A stretch of DNA of 53,674 nt from Bacillaceae bacterium UBA7792 (lineage in GTDB: Bacteria > Bacillota > Bacilli > Bacillales > Cytobacillaceae): positions 1 through 53,674 of the forward strand of contig DLCS01000131.1 in the NCBI GenBank assembly GCA_002480735.1. The letters run 5' to 3'. Of this stretch, positions 8,696 through 17,791 are shown one piece after another (position 1 is the stretch's first letter; each line of letters begins with the position of its first letter). A program made the position numbers and the translations under genes. The notes beneath the pieces were generated by a model that had not been told where the DNA came from, searched no databases, and saw only the letters and a list, made by a program, of their open reading frames with translations.

Positions 8696-8852
8696 GGAAT
8701 GGCTTTACTACCAGCCATTCCGTTCCATTCTAAGCTTGCGATACGCATAGAATGAGCCGCACTTTTCTCTGTTAGCTTCATAAATGGACTGCCTAAACAA
8801 GGTTAAATCTATATATTTTTAGTGTAAAGGCAACAATATTTGAGAAAAGTGC
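8696..8852 (+). other. Structured leader upstream of galU
   Basis: Three strong inverted repeats fill the 246-bp gap: GGAATGGCT 8696-8704 with AGCCATTCC 8713-8721; CATTCTA 8726-8732 with TAGAATG 8748-8754, enclosing TGCG/CGCA; and an 11-bp pair, GCACTTTTCTC 8759-8769 with GAGAAAAGTGC 8842-8852. It is likely an RNA-level control or processing region. I do not recognise the family. Confidence 0.5.
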
Positions 8853-8884
8853 CTTTAGAAAAGAGCTTTAAAGGAAGGGATTAA

Positions 8885-9766
8885 GTGAAAAAAGTAAGAA
8901 AAGCGATTATTCCGGCAGCTGGCTTAGGGACCAGATTTCTCCCTGCAACAAAGGCCATGCCAAAGGAAATGCTGCCGATCGTGGACAAGCCAACGATTCA
9001 ATATATTGTCGAGGAAGCTGTTGCTTCTGGAATTGAAGATATTATTATCGTCACAGGGAAAGGGAAACGTGCAATCGAGGATCATTTCGACATTGCCTTT
9101 GAGCTTGAGCAAAACCTTGCGGAAAAAGGAAAACTTAATCTGTTAGAAAAGGTGCGTTATTCTACCAATCTTGCAGACATCCATTATATTCGCCAGAAGG
9201 AGCCAAAGGGCCTTGGACATGCCGTTTGGTGTGCCCGTAACTTCATTGGTGATGAACCGTTTGCCGTTTTACTTGGGGATGACATTGTTCAAAGTGAGAC
9301 CCCGTGCTTAAGACAGTTAATTGAACAGTATGAGGAAACTCATTCCTCGGTTATAGGTGTTCAGACAGTTCCAGATAACGAGACACATCGATATGGGATT
9401 GTGGAACCTTCGGTTCAGACTGGAAGAAGATATCAGGTAGAGAACTTCGTGGAGAAACCTGCTCCTGGTACCGCCCCATCTAATCTTGCGATTATGGGAA
9501 GATATATTCTCACTCCAGAAATCTTCATGTTCCTTGACAAGCAGGAGACCGGCTCGGGCGGTGAAATCCAGCTCACCGATGCGATACAGCAGCTGAACCA
9601 AATCCAGCGCGTGTTTGCCTATGATTTTGAGGGTAAACGATATGATGTAGGGGAGAAGCTTGGGTTTGTGAAGACGACGTTGGAGTTTGCTTTGCAGGAT
9701 GATAGGTTGCGGGAAGAGTTGTTGGGGTATATGGAGGAGATGTTGGGGAAGAATAAGGTAATTTGA
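8885..9766 (+). CDS. galU: UTP-glucose-1-phosphate uridylyltransferase
   Basis: A 293-aa GalU/GtaB-type enzyme that makes UDP-glucose from UTP and glucose-1-phosphate. It shows the N-terminal signature [20 protein letters not shown], with the uridylyl-binding lysine in [10 protein letters not shown] context, [12 protein letters not shown], and the metal-site LLGDDIV. Length is standard. The start is GTG at 8885 after AAGGAAGGG. It supplies UDP-glucose for the EPS made by this locus or for teichoic acids; a second chromosomal copy is common in Bacillus. Confidence 0.95.
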   Translation: MKKVRKAIIPAAGLGTRFLPATKAMPKEMLPIVDKPTIQYIVEEAVASGIEDIIIVTGKGKRAIEDHFDIAFELEQNLAEKGKLNLLEKVRYSTNLADIHYIRQKEPKGLGHAVWCARNFIGDEPFAVLLGDDIVQSETPCLRQLIEQYEETHSSVIGVQTVPDNETHRYGIVEPSVQTGRRYQVENFVEKPAPGTAPSNLAIMGRYILTPEIFMFLDKQETGSGGEIQLTDAIQQLNQIQRVFAYDFEGKRYDVGEKLGFVKTTLEFALQDDRLREELLGYMEEMLGKNKVI

Positions 9767-9931
9767 GGCTAGTTGATTTGGGAGTTCCTGTGGTTGCGGG
9801 ATGACGGTTTCATAGCTAATGTACATAGTTAAGAGAAACTCGAAGCTCTTCAAATTATTGATTTTAACTATCATCTCTAATAATTTTTAATTTTCAAATA
9901 ATATGTTTATTAACGTTTATCTTTGACCATA

Positions 9932-9954
9932 CTGGATATTAAATAAATATCCAG
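9932..9954 (+). promoter_or_regulatory. Hairpin abutting the ribosome site of the pilin-like gene
   Basis: CTGGATATT 9932-9940 pairs perfectly with AATATCCAG 9946-9954 around a 5-nt loop. The ribosome site GAGGTG begins at the last base of the stem. This fits either a 5'-stabilising hairpin or a translational control element. Confidence 0.5.
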
Positions 9955-9970
9955 AGGTGTTGATTGAAAG

Positions 9971-10345
9971 ATGAATCGTACTAAAGGTTTTAAACAAAGG
10001 TTCCAAAAAAACTTTGCAAACTCTAAAGGATTAACATTGGTAGAACTACTTGCTGTCCTTGCAATAATGGGACTTGTCGCTGGTATCGCAATTCCTTCGG
10101 TTCATAGCACATTAGCAAAAGCAAAAGTAGATATTTGCGAACTTAACGCAACACAGCTTGAGAAAATGTATGAATCCCATTTAATCGCTAATGATTTGGA
10201 GCATACGGATCAACTGTTTGTAACTTTTATGAAGGCAAACCTTGACGACTCTACTGAGGATTATCGTTATTTCGATGGAGAAGTACAGTGTACCATTCAC
10301 CCAAAGGATAACACTGAAAAAGAGGGCGAAGTTCCTTATTTATAA
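9971..10345 (+). CDS. Pseudopilin-like secreted protein with type IV prepilin signal
   Basis: A 124-aa protein with a clear class III (prepilin) signal: a basic leader of about 18 residues, then GLTLVELLAVLAIMG with cleavage expected after G20 and the conserved Glu at +5 (E25). A roughly 20-residue hydrophobic helix follows, as in ComGC and GspG pseudopilins. The C-terminal half is acidic and has only two cysteines (C57, C106). No pilin assembly ATPase or peptidase is nearby, so assembly would rely on genes elsewhere, such as the com system. It sits alone between GalU and a terminator. Its role in EPS surface assembly is unknown. Confidence 0.75.
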   Translation: MNRTKGFKQRFQKNFANSKGLTLVELLAVLAIMGLVAGIAIPSVHSTLAKAKVDICELNATQLEKMYESHLIANDLEHTDQLFVTFMKANLDDSTEDYRYFDGEVQCTIHPKDNTEKEGEVPYL

Positions 10346-10362
10346 TTATTAATTATCTTATA

Positions 10363-10412
10363 CAGGCTGTCTGACAATTTATTTGTCAGTGACAGCCTGT
10401 TGTTTTGTTGTT
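10363..10412 (+). terminator. Intrinsic terminator after the pilin-like gene
   Basis: CAGGCTGTC-TGACAA (10363-10377) pairs with TTGTCA-GT-GACAGCCTG (10383-10399) with a 2-nt bulge, followed by a U-rich run (TGTTGTTTTGTTGTTTT). It ends the first EPS transcription unit. Confidence 0.88.
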
Positions 10413-10797
10413 TTAGTTTTGATTTGGAGGTAGTGGTTTTGGGGGCCTTGCGGCCTTGTGAGTTACTGGAGATTATTGAATGGTGGTGGGGAACTGACTA
10501 TCGTAATCAGATAAGATGCTGGAAACCTTGCGGTATAAGAGTTTGAGGCGATTTTAGTGAGAATTATAGATTGATTGAATGGTTTATATAATAGGAAGAA
10601 ACTCGGTTTAGGATGGTTATGAAGTGAATATCTATTTCGTATTTAAGTGTTAGATTGAATAGATATTACGAGGTGGCTATCAGAAGTAGATAACAATTTT
10701 AGTGGTTTAGTAGTTAGTTGGAATGGAAAAATAAAAGATTCTAATTAAGTCCTAATCTACTAAAATATTAACTTAACAAGGGAAGGAAGTCTATAAG
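10413..10797. other. 385-bp intergenic region before the second EPS gene block
   Basis: I see no credible gene here. It contains a TATAAT at 10587-10592 without a convincing -35, and a 10-bp inverted repeat AATATCTATT 10627-10636 with AATAGATATT 10658-10667. It also holds TTTAGTAG 10706-10713, complementary to CTACTAAA 10757-10764. It probably holds the promoter of the downstream EPS genes and may be a recombination junction between conserved and serotype-specific parts. Confidence 0.4.
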
Positions 10798-11928
10798 ATG
10801 GAGACGACAAAAGTAAAAGAAAGAATATTCCTCTCTTCACCACATATGAGTGATGAAGGTTATGAAATGCAATATATAAAGGAAGCTTTTGATACAAACT
10901 GGATTGCACCCCTTGGTGAAAACGTTAATGGATTTGAAAGAGAGCTTGCTGAGAAGGTTGGTTCTAAAGCTGCTGCAGCACTGTCTTCCGGAACAGCTGC
11001 TATTCATCTAGCTCTTAAAGCGGCAGGAGTCGGAGAAGGGGATATTGTATTCTGTCCAACACTTACTTTCTCAGCAACTGCAAATCCAATCATTTATCAA
11101 AATGCCACTCCAGTTTTTATAGATAGTGACTATGAAACTTGGAATATGAGTCCAAAGGCATTGGAAGAAGCATTTGATAAGTATCCAGAAGTGAAGGCAG
11201 TTATTGTGGTTCATTTATATGGCTTATCCGCTGATATGGATAAAATAATGGGTATTTGTAAGAAACATAATGTAGCGGTTATAGAAGATGCTGCTGAGTC
11301 TCTGGGTACTTACTATAAAGGTAAGCATACTGGAACTTTCGGTGACTATGGCATCTTCTCTTTTAATGGAAATAAGATTATCACAACTTCTGGTGGTGGG
11401 ATGCTTGTTTCTAATAATGAAGAACGAATTGCAAAAGCTAGATTCTGGGCAACTCAATCAAGAGATCAAGCTAGGCATTATCAACATAGTGAATTAGGTT
11501 TTAATTACCGGATGAGTAATGTGGTTGCTGGGATTGGTAGAGGGCAGCTTAAAGTGTTAGATCAAAGAGTTGCCAAGAAGAACTACATTTTTGAGTTCTA
11601 TAAAAGAGCACTTGGTGGACTTGAAGGTGTTGAATTCATGCCTAGCAATGAATGGGATGAACCAAATTATTGGTTAAGCTCAATGACTTTGAGTGGTCTG
11701 ATTAGACCGATTGATGTTATGCAGGCTCTTGAAAAAGAGAATATCGAATCAAGGCCAGTATGGAAGCCAATGCATATGCAGCCATTCTTTGAAAAGTATG
11801 ATTTTGTTGGTGATGGTGTTTCGGAGAAGTTGTTTGAAAATGGTGTATGTTTGCCGTCTGATACGAAGATGACGGATGGGGACTTAGAAAGAGTTGTGGA
11901 GAATATTAAGGGGTTGTGGTTTAAGTAA
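10798..11928 (+). CDS. epsN: UDP-4-keto-sugar aminotransferase (EpsN/PglE, DegT family)
   Basis: A 376-aa PLP-dependent aminotransferase expected to add an amino group at C4 of the sugar made by the EpsC-like dehydratase, giving UDP-4-amino bacillosamine precursor. It shows the PLP phosphate-binding SSGTAAIHLAL, D164 in EDAAES, and the Schiff-base lysine K193 in SFNGNKIITTSGGG. The N-terminal stretch SSPHMSDEGYE and TNWIAPLGENV are characteristic of the PglE/EpsN branch. It is the first gene after a terminator and a 385-bp gap and overlaps the next gene by one base. Confidence 0.92.
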   Translation: METTKVKERIFLSSPHMSDEGYEMQYIKEAFDTNWIAPLGENVNGFERELAEKVGSKAAAALSSGTAAIHLALKAAGVGEGDIVFCPTLTFSATANPIIYQNATPVFIDSDYETWNMSPKALEEAFDKYPEVKAVIVVHLYGLSADMDKIMGICKKHNVAVIEDAAESLGTYYKGKHTGTFGDYGIFSFNGNKIITTSGGGMLVSNNEERIAKARFWATQSRDQARHYQHSELGFNYRMSNVVAGIGRGQLKVLDQRVAKKNYIFEFYKRALGGLEGVEFMPSNEWDEPNYWLSSMTLSGLIRPIDVMQALEKENIESRPVWKPMHMQPFFEKYDFVGDGVSEKLFENGVCLPSDTKMTDGDLERVVENIKGLWFK

Positions 11929-12572
11929 TGAATAATTCCAAAGGTGGTATTTATAGAAGATTCATAAAAAGACCGATGGATTTCATACTATCATTAATCG
12001 CGATTATTGTTCTTAGTCCGATACTTCTTGTAGTTGCAATTCTTGTGAGAACAAAATTAGGTAGCCCTGTTCTTTTCAAGCAAAAGAGACCTGGGCTTAA
12101 CGAGAAAATTTTTATGATGTATAAGTTTAGGACGATGACGGATGAGAGAGACGAAAATGGAAATCTACTTCCTGATAGTGTTAGGTTGACAAAGTTTGGC
12201 AGATTGCTACGTTCTACATCTCTTGATGAACTACCGGAGCTTTTTAATATTTTAAAGGGTGATATGTCCATTATTGGCCCTAGACCATTATTGGTGCAGT
12301 ATTTACCCTTGTATAACAATCATCAAAAACGACGTCATGAAGTCAGACCAGGGCTATCTGGTTTAGCGCAGGTTAGTGGTAGAAATGCGATTAGTTGGGA
12401 AGATAAATTTAATCTCGATGTTGAGTATGTGGACAATGTAAGATTCATTGAAGATTGGAAGATAATTTTTTTAACCATTAAAAAGGTTTTCGTTCGAGAG
12501 GGTATTAATTCAGAAACTGCTGCTACGATTGAACCTTTTAAGGGAACCAAAAAGGAAAGAATGGAAATATGA
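11928..12572 (+). CDS. epsL: Initiating sugar phosphate transferase (EpsL/PglC type)
   Basis: A 214-aa monotopic phosphoglycosyl transferase. It has one re-entrant membrane helix at about residues 15-38 (basic RRFIKRPMDF before it), then KFRTM, LRSTSLDELPELFN and SIIGPRPLL, the catalytic core with the D-E dyad in LDELPE. The family moves a sugar-1-phosphate to undecaprenyl phosphate, the first step of repeat-unit assembly. In this context the substrate is probably UDP-di-N-acetylbacillosamine. The ATG overlaps the stop of the aminotransferase gene. Confidence 0.92.
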   Translation: MNNSKGGIYRRFIKRPMDFILSLIAIIVLSPILLVVAILVRTKLGSPVLFKQKRPGLNEKIFMMYKFRTMTDERDENGNLLPDSVRLTKFGRLLRSTSLDELPELFNILKGDMSIIGPRPLLVQYLPLYNNHQKRRHEVRPGLSGLAQVSGRNAISWEDKFNLDVEYVDNVRFIEDWKIIFLTIKKVFVREGINSETAATIEPFKGTKKERMEI

Positions 12573-13186
12573 AAAACAAACTTTTAATAATTGGTGCCAG
12601 TGGCCATGGAAAAGTTGTTGCGGACATTGCATTGAAAATGAATAGATGGCAGAGCATTGCTTTTTTAGACGACAACAAAGGCATCGAAAAATCAATGGGT
12701 TTAGAAGTTATTGGGACTTCAGATGATGTTTTTACACATATAGATGAGTACGAAATATTTGTGGGTATTGGTAATAATACTACGAGACAAAGAATTTATG
12801 AAATGCTTGAAACATTTGGGGCTAGTATTCCGGTATTAATTCACCCGAATGCAATTATAGGTTCACTAGTAGATATCGGAATTGGGACAGCTGTTATGGC
12901 GGGAGCAATTGTTAACTGCTGTTCCAAAATAGGTAGAGGTTGCATTATTAATACCGGTTCTACAATAGATCATGATAATTGTATTGAAGATTTTGTTCAT
13001 ATATCACCGGGAGTTCACCTGGCAGGTACGGTTAAAGTTGGATTAGGATCTTGGTTAGGGATTGGTAGTGTAGTAAGTAATAATATCACTATCACTAACG
13101 GATGCAAGGTAGGTGCTGGTTCTGTTGTGGTAAAGGATATAACTGAACCTGGTGTTTATGTTGGTGTTCCAGTTAGGAGAGTATAG
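12569..13186 (+). CDS. epsM: UDP-4-amino-sugar N-acetyltransferase (EpsM/PglD type)
   Basis: A 205-aa acetyltransferase expected to complete UDP-N,N'-diacetylbacillosamine using acetyl-CoA. The N-terminal nucleotide-sugar-binding domain begins with IIGASGHGKVVADI (GASGHGK). The rest is a left-handed beta-helix of hexapeptide repeats (IGIGTAVMAGA, INTGSTIDHDNCI, GVHLAGTVKVG). The His in DHDNCI matches the catalytic base of PglD. It overlaps the preceding gene by 4 bases. Confidence 0.92.
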   Translation: MKNKLLIIGASGHGKVVADIALKMNRWQSIAFLDDNKGIEKSMGLEVIGTSDDVFTHIDEYEIFVGIGNNTTRQRIYEMLETFGASIPVLIHPNAIIGSLVDIGIGTAVMAGAIVNCCSKIGRGCIINTGSTIDHDNCIEDFVHISPGVHLAGTVKVGLGSWLGIGSVVSNNITITNGCKVGAGSVVVKDITEPGVYVGVPVRRV

Positions 13187-13190
13187 GAAT

Positions 13191-14318
13191 ATGAAAATAC
13201 TTGTATTAGCTAATTTTGGTATGGGGTTATATAACTTTAGAAAAGAGTTATTAGAGGAACTAATTAAGCAAGATAATGAAGTTTACATTTCTTTACCTGA
13301 TGATGAATATGTATCTAAGCTAGAAAAAATAGGATGTAAGTTTATAGATACTCATCTAGAAAGAAGAGGAACAAATCCACTTACAGATCTTAAGTTATTG
13401 CTTAACTATGTTGGAATAATAAAACGGATTAAGCCAGATGTTGTTTTAACATACACAATTAAACCTAATGTTTATGGTGGTATAGCGTGCTCAATAACTA
13501 AAACTCCATATATTACAAATATAACAGGCCTTGGTACCTCTGTTGAAAATAAGGGTATAATTCAGAAAATCACTTTGATGCTTTATAAGCTAGGATTAAA
13601 GAAAGCATCATGTGTGTTTTTTCAAAATAAAACTAATCGAATGTTTTTCAAAGACAATAGAATCGTTGAGAGTAAGACAAGGTTAATTCCGGGATCAGGG
13701 GTGAATTTACAACAGCATAGATTTGAAGAATATCCCCTAAGTGATGATAAGATAAGATTCCTTTTTATTGGTCGAATCATGAAAGCAAAGGGAATAGAGG
13801 AATTACTAGAAGCAGCAAAATTAGTGAAAGTGAATTATCCTAATGTGAAATTTGATTTAATTGGTGGTACTGAAGAGAATTATAATGAAGAAATAGATAA
13901 GCTAGAAAAACAAGAAATTATTAAATATCACGGGCAGCAGGATGACGTACATTCATTTATTAAAAAATCGCATGCAACAATACTTCCGTCTTATCATGAA
14001 GGTTTAGCTAATGTACTTCTGGAGTCTGCTTCATCTGGAAGACCGGTGTTGGCTTCAAGAGTACCAGGTTGTATCGAAACTTACGAAGATGGTTTGACTG
14101 GCTTTGGTTTTGAGGCTATGAATGTTGATAGCTTAGTTCAAGCAATCATAAAATTTATTAATCTCTCTTACGATGAAAAAAGAGAAATGGGAATAGCTGG
14201 ACGAAGAAAGATGGAAAATGAATTTGATAGAAATATAGTTATTAATGCGTACTTACAAGAAATAAATCTGATAACAAATAAGGAGAATTTAAATGAATCT
14301 ATACGAGAAGTTAGTTAA
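13191..14318 (+). CDS. GT4 glycosyltransferase (EpsD/PglA-like)
   Basis: A 375-aa GT-B fold glycosyltransferase. It shows an N-terminal LANFGMGLYNFRKEL, the central KPNVYGGIACSI and GLGTSVENKG, and a C-terminal nucleotide-sugar site LFIGRIMKAKGIEELLEA followed by HEGLANVLLESASSGRPV (E-x7-E). The resemblance to EpsD and PglA suggests it adds the second sugar to bacillosamine-PP-undecaprenol. The start is the ATG at 13191 after AGGAGA; upstream in-frame codons lie inside the acetyltransferase gene. It overlaps the next gene by 26 bases. Confidence 0.88.
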   Translation: MKILVLANFGMGLYNFRKELLEELIKQDNEVYISLPDDEYVSKLEKIGCKFIDTHLERRGTNPLTDLKLLLNYVGIIKRIKPDVVLTYTIKPNVYGGIACSITKTPYITNITGLGTSVENKGIIQKITLMLYKLGLKKASCVFFQNKTNRMFFKDNRIVESKTRLIPGSGVNLQQHRFEEYPLSDDKIRFLFIGRIMKAKGIEELLEAAKLVKVNYPNVKFDLIGGTEENYNEEIDKLEKQEIIKYHGQQDDVHSFIKKSHATILPSYHEGLANVLLESASSGRPVLASRVPGCIETYEDGLTGFGFEAMNVDSLVQAIIKFINLSYDEKREMGIAGRRKMENEFDRNIVINAYLQEINLITNKENLNESIREVS

Positions 14319-15675
14319 CAAAGAAGAGAAGATATCATTAGTTGGATTAGGTTATGTTGGTATGCCGATAGCTGTTGCATTTGCTAAGAAAGTTAATGTA
14401 ATCGGTTTTGATGTGAATAAGCAAAAAATTGATCTTTATAAAAGTGGTATAGACCCAACAAAAGAGGTAGGAAATGAGGTAATCAAAAACACAACTGTTG
14501 AATTTACTTCAGATGAAACAAGCCTTAGAGAAGCAAAATTTCATATTGTTGCTGTTCCAACACCTGTGAAAGATGATCACACACCTGATTTAACACCAGT
14601 GGAATCCGCAAGTCGTACTTTAGGTAGAAATTTAACAAAAGGTTCAATAGTTGTCTTTGAATCTACTGTTTATCCGGGTGTAACTGAAGATATTTGCGTT
14701 CCAATATTAGAAAAAGAGTCAGGATTAAAATGTGGTGTTGATTTTAAAGTTGGTTATTCACCAGAAAGAATTAATCCTGGTGATAAAATTCACCGACTAG
14801 AAACTATTATAAAAGTTGTTGCAGGCCAAGATGAAGAATCTCTAGATACTATTGCAAAAGTATATGAATTAGTTGTTGAAGCTGGTGTGCATAAAGCAGA
14901 AAGTATTAAAGTGGCTGAAGCTGCAAAGGTGATTGAGAATTCACAGCGTGATATTAATATTGCTTTCATGAATGAGCTTTCTATCATTTTTAATAAAATG
15001 GGAATTGATACAAAAGCAGTACTTGAAGCGGCAGGAACGAAGTGGAACTTCCTTAATTTCTCTCCAGGGTTAGTAGGTGGTCACTGTATAGGGGTTGATC
15101 CATACTATCTAACGTACAAAGCAGAGCAAATGGGTTATCATTCTCAAATCATCCTTTCAGGAAGAAAAATTAATGATGATATGGGCAAGTACGTTGCTGA
15201 AAGTACAGTAAAGAAAATGATTAAAGCAAATAAACAAATAAATGGTGCGAAAGTAGCTATATTTGGTGTTACGTTCAAAGAAAACTGTCCCGATGTTCGA
15301 AATACAAAAGTGGTGGACGTAATTAAAGAATTAGAAGAGTACGGAGTAGATGTCAAAGTTGTAGATCCTCAAGCGGATAAAGAAGATCTATGGCGTGAAT
15401 ATAGAATTAATCTTTTTGAAGTAGAAGATATAAAAGAGATGGATGCAGTAATCTTTGCCGTTCCACATGATGAATTTAAAGCTATTCAATTGGAAGATGT
15501 CAAAACGATGTTTGGGATAACTGGATACGTAGATTCAGAAGTTATGAATGAAGTAGCTGCAACGTCTGAGTTAGATATAGATATTTATAGAAAAGATTGT
15601 GTACTAATGGATCTCAAAGGAATGTTTAATAGAAAAGAAGCAGAAGATGCTGGATTTGTATATTGGAGGTTGTAA
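14293..15675 (+). CDS. UDP-GlcNAc C6 dehydrogenase (TviB/WbpO type)
   Basis: A 460-aa nucleotide-sugar dehydrogenase expected to oxidise C6 of UDP-GlcNAc (or UDP-GalNAc) to the uronic acid with two NAD+. The Rossmann motif is VGLGYVGMPIA. FESTVYPGVTE, the NPGD loop, and the thiol-containing LVGGHCIGVDPYYL (catalytic Cys) are all present. The ENSQRDINIAFMNEL sequence and pairing with the next gene point to the Vi-type UDP-GlcNAcA/GalNAcA pathway more than to UDP-glucose dehydrogenase. AGGAGA precedes the ATG. Confidence 0.9.
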   Translation: MNLYEKLVNKEEKISLVGLGYVGMPIAVAFAKKVNVIGFDVNKQKIDLYKSGIDPTKEVGNEVIKNTTVEFTSDETSLREAKFHIVAVPTPVKDDHTPDLTPVESASRTLGRNLTKGSIVVFESTVYPGVTEDICVPILEKESGLKCGVDFKVGYSPERINPGDKIHRLETIIKVVAGQDEESLDTIAKVYELVVEAGVHKAESIKVAEAAKVIENSQRDINIAFMNELSIIFNKMGIDTKAVLEAAGTKWNFLNFSPGLVGGHCIGVDPYYLTYKAEQMGYHSQIILSGRKINDDMGKYVAESTVKKMIKANKQINGAKVAIFGVTFKENCPDVRNTKVVDVIKELEEYGVDVKVVDPQADKEDLWREYRINLFEVEDIKEMDAVIFAVPHDEFKAIQLEDVKTMFGITGYVDSEVMNEVAATSELDIDIYRKDCVLMDLKGMFNRKEAEDAGFVYWRL

Positions 15676-15677
15676 AA

Positions 15678-16652
15678 ATGGGATATGAAAATATAAAGTT
15701 TCCAGAAGGTAGTAAATTCCTAGTTACTGGCTCAGCAGGTTTTATTGGTTCTAACTTAGTAGAAGCCATACTTAAATTAGGATATAAAGTTAGGGGACTT
15801 GATAATTTTTCAACTGGGAAAAAGGAAAATGTAGAAGAGTTTTTAAACAATCCTAATTACGAATTTATCGAAGGAGATATTCGTGATCTTGACACATGTA
15901 TGAAAGCTTGTGATGGAATCGATTATGTTTTGAACCAAGCTGCATGGGGGAGCGTTCCAAGAAGTATTGAGATGCCTTTGTTTTATGAAGAAGTAAATAT
16001 AAAAGGTACCTTAAATATGATGGAAGCAGCAAGGCAAACTGGTGTAAAGAAATTTGTCTACGCTTCAAGTTCATCAGTGTATGGAGACGAGCCAAATCTG
16101 CCCAAAAAAGAAGGGAGAGAAGGCAACGTATTATCACCTTATGCACTTACTAAAAAAGTAGATGAAGAATATGGAAAACTTTACACAAAAATGTACGGCC
16201 TCGACACTTATGGCATGCGTTATTTTAATGTGTTTGGTAGAAGACAAGATCCTAATGGTGCCTATGCAGCTGTTATCCCGAAATTTATTAAACAACTGTT
16301 GAATGATGAACCCCCAACCATTAATGGTGATGGAAAGCAGAGCAGAGATTTTACTTACATCGAGAATGTAATCGAGGCCAACTTGAAAGCTTGTAATGCA
16401 TCCCATGAAGCAGCAGGACAGGCCTATAATATTGCTTATGGGGGAAGAGAGTTTTTGATAGATATCTATACCCATTTGTTGAATGCATTAGGAAAAGATA
16501 TTCAGCCGATTTTTGGACCTGATCGTAAGGGTGATATTAAGCATAGTAATGCTGATATTAGTAAAGCGAAAGAAATGTTAGATTATAATCCAGATTGGAG
16601 CTTTGAAAGAGGAATTGAGGCAGCAATTGAGTGGTATAAGAAAAATTTATAG
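15678..16652 (+). CDS. UDP-GlcNAc(A) C4 epimerase (TviC/WbpP type)
   Basis: A 324-aa SDR epimerase expected to convert UDP-GlcNAcA to UDP-GalNAcA. The NAD site is VTGSAGFIGSNLV. The QAAWGSVPRSIE and YASSSSVYGDEPNLPK segments match TviC/WbpP, and the catalytic motif is YALTK (in SPYALTKKVDEEY). The start is the ATG at 15678, seven bases after GGAGGT (15665-15670); an in-frame TTG at 15663 would lie before that site. It sits directly behind the dehydrogenase. Confidence 0.92.
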   Translation: MGYENIKFPEGSKFLVTGSAGFIGSNLVEAILKLGYKVRGLDNFSTGKKENVEEFLNNPNYEFIEGDIRDLDTCMKACDGIDYVLNQAAWGSVPRSIEMPLFYEEVNIKGTLNMMEAARQTGVKKFVYASSSSVYGDEPNLPKKEGREGNVLSPYALTKKVDEEYGKLYTKMYGLDTYGMRYFNVFGRRQDPNGAYAAVIPKFIKQLLNDEPPTINGDGKQSRDFTYIENVIEANLKACNASHEAAGQAYNIAYGGREFLIDIYTHLLNALGKDIQPIFGPDRKGDIKHSNADISKAKEMLDYNPDWSFERGIEAAIEWYKKNL

Positions 16653-16733
16653 ATAACTTAATAGTATGGAATAAGCTGTTAAAAGCAAACGAATAGCTTA
16701 CTATGATTTTTTAGGAGAGGTTTTACTATTAAA

Positions 16734-17732
16734 ATGAATAAAATGGCTATAATAATTCCGGTATATAATTCAGAAAATCATATTTCAAAATGTCTAGATA
16801 GTGTTATTAAACAAAATTTATACGATATTGAAATAATTGTAATTGATGATGGTTCTACAGATAACAGTGCAGAAATTATTAAATCTTATCAAAAAACGGA
16901 TAATAGAATAAAGTATTTCTATCAGGAAAATGCTGGCCCAGGGATTGCAAGAAATACTGGGCTGACGCATTGTACAGCAGAATATATTGCTTTTATTGAT
17001 TCAGATGATTGGGTTGAAAAAGATTTCTGCTCGAAAATTTACCAAGAAGCCAAAGGTAAAAATGCTGATATTGTGTATTTTAATTACTTCGAGGAATCAG
17101 AAAAGGGAAATATAATAGGAATTAAAGATATTTCCAAATTTAAAACCTATGATAAAAGAACTTTATTAAAATATCAAGTCACTGGAAAAATGCCTTGGGG
17201 TGCTAGGAGTAGGGTTATTAAACGAAGTATTATTACTAATAACTCTATAATATTCTCTTCTCAAAGAAATGCAGAAGAATTGATTTTTAGTTTTAAATCC
17301 TTATATTATTCTCAAAATGTAATCTTTTTGTCCGAACCATTGTATCATTATTTGATTCGCAAAAACTCACAGTCACGTCATTCTGATGCATCTTATGTAC
17401 TTAAGGAAGTTTATAAGAATATTAAAGAAGAACTTAAAAAAATGGGAATAGAAAAACAGTTTACTAAATCCCTAAATGGCTTACTTATATCATCTTATGC
17501 AATTAGGATGTACTCCTTTACACAAAATAATAATATTATTGAAACTTATAAGAATTCTTTAAAGGCATATAAAGAATATAGTACACAGTTTTCAGATCTT
17601 CAATATGATGAGGATTGTGTTGATAGGCGAGTTAAAATAATAGCAAATTGGTTTTGTAAAGGAAGAATCTTGCCCATTCTTATATTAGGTTATGGCTATC
17701 GAGTACTTAGTACTTTAAAAGGTAGGGCTTGA
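16734..17732 (+). CDS. GT2 family glycosyltransferase (EpsH/EpsJ-like)
   Basis: A 332-aa GT-A fold inverting glycosyltransferase. The N-terminus shows IIIPVYNSENHI, VIDDGSTDNS (DDGS), ENAGPGIARNTGL and the DxD motif FIDSDDW. The C-terminal 100 residues are basic and probably membrane-associated. It should add one sugar of the repeat unit; the acceptor and donor cannot be read from sequence. The ribosome site GGAGAGG is 13 bases from the ATG, longer than ideal. Confidence 0.88.
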   Translation: MNKMAIIIPVYNSENHISKCLDSVIKQNLYDIEIIVIDDGSTDNSAEIIKSYQKTDNRIKYFYQENAGPGIARNTGLTHCTAEYIAFIDSDDWVEKDFCSKIYQEAKGKNADIVYFNYFEESEKGNIIGIKDISKFKTYDKRTLLKYQVTGKMPWGARSRVIKRSIITNNSIIFSSQRNAEELIFSFKSLYYSQNVIFLSEPLYHYLIRKNSQSRHSDASYVLKEVYKNIKEELKKMGIEKQFTKSLNGLLISSYAIRMYSFTQNNNIIETYKNSLKAYKEYSTQFSDLQYDEDCVDRRVKIIANWFCKGRILPILILGYGYRVLSTLKGRA

Positions 17733-17791
17733 TTTTTTAATCGGATTTTTGTCTAACATTGTTCGAATTAAATAAAGAAAGGGTAAGATAT

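Noticed and set aside
9317..9874. A 185-codon open frame on the minus strand over galU
   Set aside because: It mirrors the galU coding frame, has no ribosome site and its translation is low-complexity and unlike any family.
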